Positions 16,709 to 26,009 of a DNA stretch of 64,000 bases are shown in pieces (the stretch's first letter is position 1; each line of letters begins with the position of its first letter). The DNA comes from JAUIAI01 sp045106815 (GTDB lineage: Bacteria > Pseudomonadota > Gammaproteobacteria > Burkholderiales > Burkholderiaceae_E). The translations under genes and the position numbers were made by a program. Below the pieces are notes generated by a model. It saw nothing but the letters and a program-made list of their open reading frames with translations. It searched no databases and was not told the DNA's origin. The stretch covers positions 1-64,000 of the forward strand of contig JBGCFG010000022.1 of the NCBI GenBank assembly GCA_045106815.1. The letters are read 5' to 3'.

Positions 16709-17563
16709 ATGAGCACTGACACCACAATCCAATCCTTCCAGACAGATGTGATCGACGCATCGGCCGATGCGCTGGTGCTTGTCGATTTTTGGGCAGAGTG
16801 GTGTGGTCCGTGCAAGTCGCTCGGGCCCATCCTCGAGAAGCTTGAGGCCGACTATGGTGGGCGCGTAAAACTGGTTAAGGTCGACACGGAAGCTGAGCAA
16901 CAACTCGCGCAGCATTTTCAGATTCGATCACTGCCAACCGTTTTTGCGTTTTTGAACGGGCAACCGGTCGACCAGTTTCAGGGGGCGCTTCCCGAGGGAC
17001 AAATCCGGGAGTTTATTGACCGGCATCTGCCCAATCCGGCAGAGGCCGAATTTGAACTGGCCGCCAAGGCACTCAACGAGGGTGATCAGGCGACCGCGCT
17101 TGAGCATGCCAAACGCACGGTATCGCTAGACCCCAATCACGACACGGCTCGGCTTCTGATTGCGCAACTACAGTTGGCGGCAGGCGATCCGGGCGCCGCG
17201 CAGAGTCAGATGGACGCGCTTTCAGCAGCCTCACTCGCCAATCCGCAGGTGGCCGAATTGGCAGAGCAGATTGCTCAGGCGTTTGAAGCGACTCAGGTAC
17301 CGCCGCCCACGGAATTGCTGCAAAAAGTTGAGGCGGCCCCCACTGACCCTCAAGCCAGAGCCGATCTGGCCGAGCACTACATCACTCACAAGATGTGGGA
17401 CGAAGCGCTTGAGCAGTTGCTTGAAATCGTCAAACATGACCGCGAGTTCCGGGAAGACTTTGGGCGTACGAAAATGATTGAGGTTTTCAAGCTCGCGGCA
17501 GAGCAGCCTACGGTTGTCAGCGCCTGGCGTCGTAAGCTTGGGTCGACTCTAAACGTCGTGTAA
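16709..17563 (+). CDS. cnoX: Thioredoxin-TPR co-chaperone, CnoX/YbbN type
   Basis: A 284-residue protein with an N-terminal thioredoxin domain (residues 1-110) and C-terminal TPR-like helices. The redox motif WCGPCK (C32, C35) and the cis-proline in RSLPTV are intact. Family members bind unfolded proteins and pass them to GroEL/DnaK during oxidative stress. The Escherichia coli protein has lost the CxxC, but this one should be redox active. The C-terminal half shows AKRTVSLDPNHDTARLLIA-type repeats and ends as in YbbN proteins. It is cytosolic, with no signal sequence. Confidence 0.88.
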   Translation: MSTDTTIQSFQTDVIDASADALVLVDFWAEWCGPCKSLGPILEKLEADYGGRVKLVKVDTEAEQQLAQHFQIRSLPTVFAFLNGQPVDQFQGALPEGQIREFIDRHLPNPAEAEFELAAKALNEGDQATALEHAKRTVSLDPNHDTARLLIAQLQLAAGDPGAAQSQMDALSAASLANPQVAELAEQIAQAFEATQVPPPTELLQKVEAAPTDPQARADLAEHYITHKMWDEALEQLLEIVKHDREFREDFGRTKMIEVFKLAAEQPTVVSAWRRKLGSTLNVV

Positions 17564-17600
17564 CGATGTAAGCCGGCTGTTGGCCAACTGACTCATCGCC

Positions 17601-18455
17601 ATGGTTCAACGACTCCTGCTTCAATTTTCCCCGCGTCAAACCAAACCCTGGCGGCGCGCAGCCATTTTAGTAACGCTTGCCCTGCTGGCGGCCTGTACAA
17701 CGGTCCAGACAACTGCGCCCGGGACCGTTGGGGTGGATCGTACCCAGCGCTTCTCCACCCTTATCTCGGAGCAAGAGTTGGAGCAAGGGTCCCGGCAGGC
17801 GTACCAAGAAATCATTGGGAAGTCGGAAGCCGAAAACACGCTAAACCCAGATGCCGCGCAAACCAAACGCGTGCGCGATATTGCCGAGCGGCTGATTGCC
17901 CAAATGGGCGTGTTTCGCGAAGACGCGGCAAGCTGGGACTGGGAAGTCAATGTGATTGAGTCTGAGCAGATCAACGCCTGGGCGATGCCTGGCGGCAAGA
18001 TGGCCGTATACAGCGGCATCATTGAAAAGCTCGAACTGACTGATGATGAACTCGCCGCCATCATGGGCCATGAAATCGCCCATGCACTTCGTGAACACGG
18101 ACGCGAACGTGCATCCACCGCGGCCGGTCAGGGGATTTTTGCGCGGGTTGTGGGTGTGGCAACCGGCACCCGGCTCGGTGAGCAACTGGCTAACGCAGCC
18201 TTGCAAGTCGCCGTGGGGCTGCCAAACTCACGAACGCAGGAAAGCGAGGCCGATCTCATCGGCGTGGAGTTGTCCGCCCGTGCAGGCTTTGACCCTGCGG
18301 GCGCAGTGAGCCTTTGGGAAAAAATGGCCGAGGCTTCCGGCGGAAAAAATCAACCGGCGTTTCTCTCGACTCACCCGTCTGCCTCAGAGCGAATTGACGA
18401 ACTGAAACTCGTGGTTGAAAAAGTTCGGCCGCTTACCCAGTCAAGTTCGAACTAG
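17601..18455 (+). CDS. M48 family metalloprotease, lipoprotein
   Basis: A 284-residue zinc peptidase with a lipoprotein signal: RR, a hydrophobic stretch and lipobox LLAAC (C32). The catalytic motif HEIAH (H157, H161) and the third-ligand region ESEADLIG are present. It resembles LoiP/YcaL-type periplasmic quality-control proteases in length and layout. It probably sits in the outer membrane facing the periplasm and degrades misfolded envelope proteins; the target is unknown. It is convergent with the LysR gene, with only 3 bases between stops. Confidence 0.88.
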   Translation: MVQRLLLQFSPRQTKPWRRAAILVTLALLAACTTVQTTAPGTVGVDRTQRFSTLISEQELEQGSRQAYQEIIGKSEAENTLNPDAAQTKRVRDIAERLIAQMGVFREDAASWDWEVNVIESEQINAWAMPGGKMAVYSGIIEKLELTDDELAAIMGHEIAHALREHGRERASTAAGQGIFARVVGVATGTRLGEQLANAALQVAVGLPNSRTQESEADLIGVELSARAGFDPAGAVSLWEKMAEASGGKNQPAFLSTHPSASERIDELKLVVEKVRPLTQSSSN

Positions 18456-18458
18456 GCC

Positions 18459-19448
18459 CTAGGTTTGACTAGCAACGCGCCTAAGCGACTCCACAACATT
18501 GGCGGCCGCGGCTGATAATCGCTGACGACGGCGTGTCACGATACCGATCGTGCCAAGGTCACCTGGCAGCGTTAGGTCAAGCACACGCAACGCAGGATGC
18601 TGGGCATAGTGCCTGGCCACCTCTTTAGACAACACCGCAACCGATTTCTGCGTGGTCTGCGCGAGCGTTGTCGCCAACAAGGTTGAAGCGGTTTCGACAA
18701 CGCGCAGGGGTAAGGCCAGGCCTGCCGCATAGAAAACCGCATCAACTCGCATACGCAGCGGACTTGCCGGCGGCGGCAAGACCCAAAGATCCTCCATTAA
18801 GTTATCCAGGAACAACTGACGCTTGCGCCCGCGCCGCTGTGCGGGATGCTCAGCGCTGGCAATCAACTCCAAAGGCTCATGAACCAGTGCCTCAAATGTG
18901 AGGTCGTCCGCCCGCACGCTTGCCGGCACCTGTCCCACAACAAGATCAAGCTCACCGCGTTCGAGCATGGGCACCAACGTGCCGCTGGTTTCGACCGTGA
19001 CTGATACCGACAGTCGCGGTTGTTCGGCCAGGAGTTGTGCGAGCGCCGGCGACGTCAACTGCGGCAGCGATCCCACAACCGCACCAATCGATACCCTGCC
19101 CTGCGCGCCCAGCAACGTCTGAGCCAGGGCATCTCGGGCCGCGCCAATCTCACCGAGCGCGGCCTGAGCATGGCGAATCATGATCACCCCGTATTCGGTC
19201 GGCTTGAGCCCGCGAGGTAAGCGCTCGAACAGGGGCAATTGCAGAAGATCTTCCAGTTGTGCAAGTAACTTGGTTGCCGCCGGCTGCGTAATGGACAACG
19301 TCCGCGCCGCCTGACTCAGACTCGACTCCCCGGATAAGGCTTGTAGTAACAGTAAGTGGCGGGTTCTGAGTTGCTGCCGCAGGCGCCACTCCTGCGGCAG
19401 TTTGGCGTCGCTTGCCGGCCCATGCTTAGCTGATGGATTCAAACTCAT
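18459..19448 (-). CDS. LysR family transcriptional regulator
   Basis: A 329-residue regulator with an N-terminal winged helix-turn-helix (LLLLQALSGESSLSQAARTLSITQPAATKLLAQLE, given here in parts: ESSLSQAAR, SITQPAATK) and a periplasmic-binding-protein-like effector domain. The start at 19448 is preferred over 19508 because a GAGAG site precedes it. It is divergent from the pdxA2-TRAP operon and so probably controls it. The effector is likely the transported acid or a breakdown product (inference). Confidence 0.88.
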   Translation of the reverse strand: MSLNPSAKHGPASDAKLPQEWRLRQQLRTRHLLLLQALSGESSLSQAARTLSITQPAATKLLAQLEDLLQLPLFERLPRGLKPTEYGVIMIRHAQAALGEIGAARDALAQTLLGAQGRVSIGAVVGSLPQLTSPALAQLLAEQPRLSVSVTVETSGTLVPMLERGELDLVVGQVPASVRADDLTFEALVHEPLELIASAEHPAQRRGRKRQLFLDNLMEDLWVLPPPASPLRMRVDAVFYAAGLALPLRVVETASTLLATTLAQTTQKSVAVLSKEVARHYAQHPALRVLDLTLPGDLGTIGIVTRRRQRLSAAAANVVESLRRVASQT

Positions 19449-19483
19449 CTCTCTCAAGACAGTGCCCTGCAGGACATTCCATT

Positions 19484-19507
19484 TGGTTATGGATAGATGA
19501 TAAACCA
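19484..19507. promoter_or_regulatory. Imperfect dyad in the LysR-pdxA2 divergent region
   Basis: TGGTTAT (19484-19490) and ATAAACCA (19500-19507) form a near-perfect inverted repeat with a 9-base spacer, in the 130-base gap between the LysR gene and pdxA2. The position and AT-rich arms fit a LysR recognition site, but the match is by eye and short. Confidence 0.35.
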
Positions 19508-19578
19508 TCGATTGACGGTTATAGCGAGCAGGCCTAGATTCTTGTTTGAAATCAGTAATTGCCAGGAAAAGCGCTATG

Positions 19579-20601
19579 TCACCTACTCACAACCTTCCTT
19601 TGATCGCACTTGCCATGGGCGACCCCTGCGGCATCAGTCCGGAACTGACCGCATGCCTGGTGTCCGATGAGGAAGTGGCAAACACGGCCAGACTCGTGGT
19701 CATTGGTGACGCCCGTGTCCTCGCCATGGGCGCAAAAGATGCCGGCATCAGCCTGTCCGTCCCCAGCCTCGATGACCCTCTGGCCGATGTGCCGGGCCAT
19801 CGCCTGATTGATCACGGCAACTGTGATCCGGCGGCGATCGTGCGCGGTGAAGTGTGCCTGCAGGGTGGCCAGTTCTCATTACAAAACTTCGTCCAGGCGC
19901 TTGAACTGGGTCGCGAAGGCAAAGTTGGCGCCGTAACGTTTACGCCTTTCAACAAACAAGCTATGCGTCTGGCCCGACCCGGTTATGAGGATGAAATTGC
20001 GGTCATTACCGAGACGCTTGGTGCGAGCCGTGACGGTCGCGAGTTCAATATTCTTGAAGGGCTCTGGAATGCGCGCGTCACCTCGCATATCCCCCTAAAA
20101 GACGTCTCGTCTTACCTCACAGTCGATCGCATCGTCGATGCTGCGGTGCTCGCTGACCAGTGTCTGCGAGAAGCTGGATTCAATCCACCGCGTATTGCGG
20201 TTGCCGCACTAAATCCGCATGCTGGCGATGGTGGCACTTTTGGCCGCGAAGAGATTGATGTGCTTGAGCCAGCTATTGCCAAAATGCAGGCCCAGCAACT
20301 TCATGTCGTGGGGCCGGTGCCCGCCGATACGGTATTTGTGAGAGCCCAGAAAGGCGAATTTGACGCCGTACTGACGATGTATCACGACCAGGGACAAATT
20401 GCGATGAAACTCCTTGGCTTTGAGCGTGGCGTGACCTACCTGGGCGGATATGCTGTGCCCATCGTGACACCTGCACATGGCACTGCGTATGACATTGCCG
20501 GTAAGGGGGTTGCCGATATCAAAGCCAGTCGCAACGCCATCTTGCTCGCAGCCAAAATGGCCAATGCTGCACAGACCGCTGACACGAGGGCTGCCGCCTA
20601 A
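19579..20601 (+). CDS. pdxA2: 4-hydroxythreonine-4-phosphate dehydrogenase-like protein (PdxA2)
   Basis: A 340-residue NAD-dependent dehydrogenase of the PdxA family. It starts at ATG 19579, preceded by AGGAAA; a TTG 11 codons upstream is less likely. Motifs are ALAMGDPCGISPEL, TSHIPLKDV, NPHAGDGGTFGREE with metal ligand His, and MYHDQGQIAMK. The context with a TRAP transporter and LysR regulator, rather than vitamin B6 or ksgA genes, favours the PdxA2 subgroup. That group oxidises phosphorylated hydroxy-acids such as 4-phospho-D-threonate. No partner DUF1537 kinase gene is seen nearby, so the substrate remains open. Confidence 0.8.
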   Translation, partial: SPTHNLPLIALAMGDPCGISPELTACLVSDEEVANTARLVVIGDARVLAMGAKDAGISLSVPSLDDPLADVPGHRLIDHGNCDPAAIVRGEVCLQGGQFSLQNFVQALELGREGKVGAVTFTPFNKQAMRLARPGYEDEIAVITETLGASRDGREFNILEGLWNARVTSHIPLKDVSSYLTVDRIVDAAVLADQCLREAGFNPPRIAVAALNPHAGDGGTFGREEIDVLEPAIAKMQAQQLHVVGPVPADTVFVRAQKGEFDAVLTMYHDQGQIAMKLLGFERGVTYLGGYAVPIVTPAHGTAYDIAGKGVADIKASRNAILLAAKMANAAQTADTRAAA

Positions 20602-20661
20602 ACACGACTTTTAAAACGGCCTTGACTTAAAAGCCACCCATACCAGAGCACGGAGACACAT

Positions 20662-21714
20662 ATGAAAACAAAATTGAATGGTCAACCTCACCTGAGCAAA
20701 CAACGCCGCTTGCTCGGCGCAACTCTGTCCGCCATTGGTGCAATGGGCGTCACCGGTGCGGTGGCAGTAGGAACCGCCCTCGCACCCGTAACCGCAAGCG
20801 CGCAGGGTCAGGAAATCATTTTTGCTATTAGCGCTAACACGGGCTCATTGCAGCAACAAACCGCCGCCGAGTACACCAAGCGTGTCAATGAGAAGCTCGC
20901 TGGCAAGGCGACTGTTAAGTTATTCGATAACTCGCAACTTGGCAAAGACAAAGACTTGCTTCAAAAGATGAAGCTCGGCTCGGTCCACCTGTCTATGCCA
21001 TCGTCAATCATGTCGTCCATTACCGATGAGTTCGCCCTGTTCGACATGCCGTTTCTTGTGAAAGACCGCGCACACGTCGGCGCAATTGTCGACAAAGTGT
21101 TCTGGCCCAAGATCGCGCCGAAGGCCGAGGACAAAGGCTACAAAGTGCTTGGCGTCTGGGAAAACGGCGTTCGCAACATTACAAACAGCAAGCAGGCCAT
21201 CAATACGCCTGCGGACCTGGCCGGGCTGAAGATTCGTACGCCTAAGTCAAAGTGGCGGGTGAAGATGTTTGAAACCTGGGGTGCCAACCCAACGCCCATG
21301 GCCTTCTCAGAAGTATTTGTTGCCTTGCAAACGGGTGTCATGGATGGTCAGGAGAATCCCAACACCAACATCTGGAGCGCCAAGTTCCAGGAAGTTCAGC
21401 AACATCTGAGCGTGACGGGCCATGTGTATAGCCCTTCCTATCTGACCACGGGCAAAACAGTCTTTGGCAAACTTGATCCGGCCATTCAAAAAGTGCTGGC
21501 TGACACCGCCATCGAAATGCAGGCGTGGGCGCGGGCTAAAGGCGAAGCAAGCGATGCTGACCTGCAGGCCAAACTCGAGGCTGCCGGCATGAAAGTCAAC
21601 GTGGCCGATCGCGCGGCGTTTGTTTCCGCCTCCAAGCCCATTTACGCTGACTTTGCCAAAGAAGTCCCTGGCGGTCAGGCACTGATTGATGCCGCTTTAG
21701 AGCTGAGTCAGTAA
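20662..21714 (+). CDS. TRAP transporter substrate-binding protein, DctP type
   Basis: A 350-residue periplasmic binding protein with a long N-terminal signal peptide ending near ASAQGQ. DctP features include YTKRVNEKLAG, FDNSQLGKDKDLLQKM, the NGVRNITNSKQAINTPADLAGLKIR core and MDGQENPNTNI. The arginine in LKIRTP is the usual carboxylate-binding residue of the family, so the ligand is an organic acid. A GGAG site lies ahead of the ATG. It is the first gene of the transporter set. Confidence 0.9.
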   Translation: MKTKLNGQPHLSKQRRLLGATLSAIGAMGVTGAVAVGTALAPVTASAQGQEIIFAISANTGSLQQQTAAEYTKRVNEKLAGKATVKLFDNSQLGKDKDLLQKMKLGSVHLSMPSSIMSSITDEFALFDMPFLVKDRAHVGAIVDKVFWPKIAPKAEDKGYKVLGVWENGVRNITNSKQAINTPADLAGLKIRTPKSKWRVKMFETWGANPTPMAFSEVFVALQTGVMDGQENPNTNIWSAKFQEVQQHLSVTGHVYSPSYLTTGKTVFGKLDPAIQKVLADTAIEMQAWARAKGEASDADLQAKLEAAGMKVNVADRAAFVSASKPIYADFAKEVPGGQALIDAALELSQ

Positions 21715-21718
21715 GCCT

Positions 21719-22270
21719 GTGAGTGTCCGTGATGTCTACGGGCATGTACTGGCCGCTGTCACTCTGACGCTCCTGGCGGCGCTTGCGGTGGTGGTGTTGT
21801 ATGCCGTCGCCGCGCGAACCGCTGGGAGCTCGCCCATCTGGTATGACGAGGTCGCCTCAGTGATGCTGGCATGGCTCAGCTTCCTGGGCGCGGCGCTCGC
21901 TGCACTCAAACACGCCCATCTGAACTTTGAGACTTTGCTGGTCAGCCGCGCGTTGCCACTTCGAAGAGTTCTCTTTGTGTTCGGAGAACTTGTTTTCATT
22001 GGTGTTTTCCTGTTGATAGCCTGGGCGGGCTGGCGCATCCTTGAAATATTTGGCGATGAAACACTCACTTCGCTGCGATTCGTACCGCTTTGGCTTGTTC
22101 ATAGCGTTGTGCCTGTTGGTGCAATTCTGACGATTGTTTCGCGCCTGCTCGTAATGAAAGACAACTGGCAGCGCGTGATGTCCGGGCGCGATGCCGAAAG
22201 CGATGAGATCGCAGAAGAAATCGACCGGGCTGAAGCCGAACTGCGCAAGCAAGAGATCCGCCCTTCATGA
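21719..22270 (+). CDS. TRAP transporter small permease, DctQ type
   Basis: A 183-residue membrane protein with four hydrophobic segments, the normal size for DctQ. Translation starts at GTG 21719, four bases after the binding-protein stop. The IWYDEVASVMLAWLSFLGAALA stretch (given in parts: WYDEVA, AWLSFLGAA) is typical. The C-terminal tail is charged and cytoplasmic. It scaffolds the large permease. Confidence 0.88.
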   Translation: MSVRDVYGHVLAAVTLTLLAALAVVVLYAVAARTAGSSPIWYDEVASVMLAWLSFLGAALAALKHAHLNFETLLVSRALPLRRVLFVFGELVFIGVFLLIAWAGWRILEIFGDETLTSLRFVPLWLVHSVVPVGAILTIVSRLLVMKDNWQRVMSGRDAESDEIAEEIDRAEAELRKQEIRPS

Positions 22271-22280
22271 GAAACATCCC

Positions 22281-23561
22281 ATGACCGAAGTCATGATCAT
22301 GCTGATCATGTTTGCGCTGATCGCCATCGGCATTCCAATTGCGGTATCGATTCTTGCGGCGGCGCTGGTCGGTGTCTGGATGCTGCGTGGTGAGCTTGGC
22401 TTCCTGAATGCAGCGCTGGCCTACTTTGATGCGGCCACCAGCTTTCCACTTATTGCTATTCCGCTGTTTGTACTGGCCGGTTCCTTGATGAATACCGGTG
22501 GTATATCGCGTCGGCTAATTGCATTTGTGTCGTCAATTATTGGCTTCATGCGCGGTGGCCTGGCCATGGTGAACGTTGGCGTTTCGCTTTTCTTCGCCGA
22601 GATTTCCGGCTCTGGTGTTGCCGATGTGGCCGCGATAGGCACCGTGTTGATTCCGGAAATGAAACGCAAGGGCTACAAGCCCGCATTTGCTGCAGCGGTG
22701 ACCTCTTCGTCTGCCTCGCTTGCGATCATCATTCCGCCGTCTATTCCCATGATCCTTTATGCGGCCATTGCCAACACGTCCGTTGTTCAGCTGTTTGTGG
22801 CCGGCATAGTGCCCGGGTTGATCGGTGGGTTTGCGATGATGGTGCTGTGCTGGCGGCTGGCGGTTAAGTACGACCTGCCAAGAGATGAGCGGTTTGATCT
22901 GCGTCGGGTGTGGCAGACGGCTCGCGAGGCAGGCTGGGCACTCCTGCTGCCAGTAATCATTCTGGGCGGCATCTTCGGCGGTGTGGTCACGGCAACCGAA
23001 GGGGCCGGGCTGGCGGTACTGGCAGCCCTGGTCATCGGCGTGTTCGTTTATCGGGAGGTCAAGATCACCGAGATTACGCGTGCTCTGATTGACGGCGTTG
23101 TTCAAACGGCCACGGTCATGTTGCTCGTGGCGGCCTCCGGTGTACTGGGTCTTTACATCACCGAAACTCAAACGCCGCAGCGGTTCGCCAGCGCAGTGCT
23201 CGCGCTATCCAATGAAAAGTGGGTCATCCTGCTGATTCTGAACTTCGTCTTATTCTTTGTTGGCATGGTGCTGCATGGCGCCGCTGCGATTATTCTGATT
23301 ACACCCGTCGCCCTGCCCCTGATCCTTGAAGTGGGCATAGACCCAGTTCATTTCGGCATCATTCTGACGCTCAATATTGCGCTTGGTCAGCAAACACCGC
23401 CGGTCGCATCAGTGCTTGCGACGGCCTGCTCAATTGCCAAAACCAGTATCTGGGACACCACGCGAACCAACCTACCGTTTATTGCGATCCTGGTCTCTAT
23501 CGTGCTCGCAGTTTCGTACATTGAAGCCATCCCGATGACACTGGTTCGATTGCTTTACTAA
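22281..23561 (+). CDS. TRAP transporter large permease, DctM type
   Basis: A 426-residue permease with about 12 membrane segments. The start at ATG 22281 lies 10 bases after the DctQ stop; an upstream ATG at 22191 would put 30 extra hydrophilic codons inside dctQ. DctM features are PLFVLAGSLMNTGGIS, AEISGSGVADVAAIGT, IIPPSIPMILYA and the C-terminal GQQTPPVASVLATAC. It imports the substrate with a sodium gradient. Confidence 0.92.
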   Translation: MTEVMIMLIMFALIAIGIPIAVSILAAALVGVWMLRGELGFLNAALAYFDAATSFPLIAIPLFVLAGSLMNTGGISRRLIAFVSSIIGFMRGGLAMVNVGVSLFFAEISGSGVADVAAIGTVLIPEMKRKGYKPAFAAAVTSSSASLAIIIPPSIPMILYAAIANTSVVQLFVAGIVPGLIGGFAMMVLCWRLAVKYDLPRDERFDLRRVWQTAREAGWALLLPVIILGGIFGGVVTATEGAGLAVLAALVIGVFVYREVKITEITRALIDGVVQTATVMLLVAASGVLGLYITETQTPQRFASAVLALSNEKWVILLILNFVLFFVGMVLHGAAAIILITPVALPLILEVGIDPVHFGIILTLNIALGQQTPPVASVLATACSIAKTSIWDTTRTNLPFIAILVSIVLAVSYIEAIPMTLVRLLY

Positions 23562-23594
23562 GTCCCTGACCAAGAAAAACAAGGCCTACACAGC

Positions 23595-24695
23595 CTAGTC
23601 TGGTAACTGACTGATCACGGCCTGCGCGACCGCCTCGGTGCCATCCGCCCCGCCAATGTCGCCCGGGCGAACGAGGGCCTTCGCAAAGACGTCATCAACC
23701 GCCTGTGTGATCGCGCGCGCCGCCGCTAAATAGTCATCTTGCTGATGCTGCTCGGCCAACCATTCAAGCATCATCGCGGCAGACAGAATCATGGCTGTTG
23801 GGTTTGCAATGCCCTGCCCGGCGATATCGGGCGCGCTGCCATGCGAAGGCTGAAACACACCATGCTTGGTTCCGACATCGGCCGAAGGCGCGTAGCCCAG
23901 GCCGCCGATCAAACCTGCGCCCAGGTCTGAGGTGATGTCGCCAAATTGATTTTCCATCGGGCAGACATCGAAGGTCCACGGTCGCCGAACCAGATTAAGA
24001 CAGTAAGCATCAACATTATTGTGCTCGGCCGCAATGTCCGGGTGGCGTGCTGCGCACTCATGAAAAATTTGATTCATAAATGCCATCCCGAGGTAAACAC
24101 TCGACTTGTCCACACCCGTAACTTTGCCCTCGCTAATACCCTGAGCCTTGCGTCGCCGGGCCAACGCAAACGAAAATTCAAATAGGCGCTCACAAGCCGG
24201 GCGCGTAATCTGGCAGGTGTCCTGCACCGCTTCAGCGCCGTCGGCCGTTGTGAGTTTGATGCCCTGCCCGCGAGCGTTGAACCAACCTTCGGTTGACTCA
24301 CGCACAATAACCAGGTCAATCCCGTCTGCTTCAGGGGCCGACAGGGGCAAAGGCACACCCGGAATGGCACGAATCGGCCTGACACCCGCAAACAGGTCAA
24401 GCTCAAAGCGTAGGTCAAGTTGCGGCGCAATCTCTGTGCCGTTGGGATAGCGAATATCAGGCCAACCCATCGCGCCAAACAGAACGGCATGGGCCTCACG
24501 GCAAATCTGCATCGAACTCGGCGGAAAAGCATCGCCAGTCTCAGCATAGTACTTGGCGCCACCCGGCACATGCTCAGTCCGAAAGCGAAGATCAAAGCGC
24601 GGCCCAAGCGCTTGCAGCACTGTCAGACACGCCTGCATAACCTCTGCGCCGATCCCGTCGCCGGGTAAAACAGCAATTTCAATTTCCGCGCTCAT
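23595..24695 (-). CDS. Isocitrate/isopropylmalate dehydrogenase family protein
   Basis: A 366-residue NAD(P)-dependent decarboxylating dehydrogenase. The start at 24695 (MSAEIEIAVLPGDGIG) follows a GGAG-like site. Family motifs are GDGIGAEV, RESTEGWF, the VDAYCLNLVRRPWTFDV metal-site region and HGSAPDIAGQGIANPTA. Relatives oxidise 3-isopropylmalate, tartrate/malate or isocitrate. The isolated position, convergent with the TRAP operon and with no leuCD, argues against leucine synthesis and for a catabolic hydroxy-acid such as tartrate (inference). Confidence 0.8.
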   Translation of the reverse strand: MSAEIEIAVLPGDGIGAEVMQACLTVLQALGPRFDLRFRTEHVPGGAKYYAETGDAFPPSSMQICREAHAVLFGAMGWPDIRYPNGTEIAPQLDLRFELDLFAGVRPIRAIPGVPLPLSAPEADGIDLVIVRESTEGWFNARGQGIKLTTADGAEAVQDTCQITRPACERLFEFSFALARRRKAQGISEGKVTGVDKSSVYLGMAFMNQIFHECAARHPDIAAEHNNVDAYCLNLVRRPWTFDVCPMENQFGDITSDLGAGLIGGLGYAPSADVGTKHGVFQPSHGSAPDIAGQGIANPTAMILSAAMMLEWLAEQHQQDDYLAAARAITQAVDDVFAKALVRPGDIGGADGTEAVAQAVISQLPD

Positions 24696-24891
24696 CCCGC
24701 TCTCCATGAAGGCTAACCTGAATTGACACCTTGCTTTGATCGTCATTGTCCCGGATTCATCTACGCACGGAATTCAATGCGTTAAGCGTGTAATTGCTGC
24801 TTGTTGAAGGGGTTATCAGGCGTGTAGACTGTCCCGCAACAAGTTCACGCGTCGCAGACTATCGTGCGCGAGAACATAAAAAGGAGGCGCA
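24696..24891. promoter_or_regulatory. Divergent intergenic region before the carbohydrate ABC operon
   Basis: The 196-base gap holds the promoters of the dehydrogenase (leftward) and the ATPase gene (rightward). An AAGGAGG-like ribosome site (AAAAAGGAGGCGC) lies just before ATG 24892. I see no clear operator. Confidence 0.45.
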
Positions 24892-25944
24892 ATGGCTGCT
24901 GTCGGCATCAACGATGTGCGTAAGTCTTTCGGCACGACCGAGATTTTGCATGGTGTTTCTGTTCCGATCGATGACGGTGAATTCGTTGTACTGGTTGGCC
25001 CCTCTGGCTGCGGTAAGTCAACACTCTTGCGAATGCTCGCCGGGCTCGAAAGCATCACGGGTGGCGAAATCAGCATTGGTGATCGGGTGGTTAACAAGAT
25101 CCCGCCCAAGGAACGCGATGTTGCGATGGTGTTCCAAAACTATGCGCTATATCCCCACATGACAGTTGCCCAGAACATGGGCTTCTCTCTTAAATTGCGC
25201 AAAGCTGAGCAAACCAGCATTGATGAGCGGGTAGACAATGCCGCGCGCATTCTCGGCCTTGAAGAACTCAAAGAACGGTTTCCCCGCCAACTCTCAGGCG
25301 GACAGCGCCAGCGCGTGGCTATGGGGCGCGCGATCGTTCGCGACCCGCAGGTTTTCCTGTTCGACGAACCCTTGTCTAACCTCGATGCAAAGCTGCGCGT
25401 TCAGATGCGCACAGAAATCAAAGAGTTGCACCAACGTCTGAAGACAACAACGGTCTATGTCACGCACGATCAGATTGAGGCGATGACCATGGCCGACAAA
25501 ATCGTCGTGATGAATGCTGGCCTTGTTGAGCAGATCGGTACGCCCTTGGAGCTCTATGACGACCCCCAGAACATGTTCGTCGCTGGTTTTATTGGCTCAC
25601 CGGCAATGAACTTCATCGACGGTGAAGTAGTGGACGGCAAGTTCAAACTCAATACCGGTGAAATGCTCGATCTCCCCTTGCATGTAAAGCACGTTGATGC
25701 TGGCAAGGCCGTCTTTGGCATCCGCCCGGAACATCTTGAGTTAAGCAACGAAGGCGCCAGCGCTGAAGTCATTGTGATTGAGCCCACCGGCTCTGAAACC
25801 CAGCTGTTCGCTCGGGTTGCGGGCCAGCAAGTTGTTGGCGTATTTCGCGAACGGCATGACATCGCGCCAGGCGAGAAGATACATCTCAAGCCAAATCCAG
25901 AAGCAGCCATGCTCTTTGATCCGGAGACAGGCCAACGCCTTTAG
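24892..25944 (+). CDS. Carbohydrate ABC importer ATP-binding protein, MalK/UgpC type
   Basis: A 350-residue ATPase with Walker A GPSGCGKST (near 38), Q-loop VFQNYALYPHM, signature LSGGQRQR (near 134), Walker B FLFDEPLSNLDAKLR (near 157) and switch histidine THDQIEAM (near 191). The C-terminal regulatory domain contains AGFIGSPAMNF and GIRPEHLEL, as in MalK/UgpC. It precedes the binding protein and two permeases and should energise that importer. A strong AAGGAGG site precedes it. Confidence 0.92.
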   Translation: MAAVGINDVRKSFGTTEILHGVSVPIDDGEFVVLVGPSGCGKSTLLRMLAGLESITGGEISIGDRVVNKIPPKERDVAMVFQNYALYPHMTVAQNMGFSLKLRKAEQTSIDERVDNAARILGLEELKERFPRQLSGGQRQRVAMGRAIVRDPQVFLFDEPLSNLDAKLRVQMRTEIKELHQRLKTTTVYVTHDQIEAMTMADKIVVMNAGLVEQIGTPLELYDDPQNMFVAGFIGSPAMNFIDGEVVDGKFKLNTGEMLDLPLHVKHVDAGKAVFGIRPEHLELSNEGASAEVIVIEPTGSETQLFARVAGQQVVGVFRERHDIAPGEKIHLKPNPEAAMLFDPETGQRL

Positions 25945-26009
25945 TTAGAGCAAAGGCCCCTAGCAGACAACACCGCGGTACAACCAAAGCAAAAAAGGAG
26001 ACTATCAGC

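Noticed and set aside
22533..23171. A 212-codon minus-strand frame opposite dctM
   Set aside because: Rich in His, Gln and Arg with no domain, as expected opposite a hydrophobic membrane protein gene.
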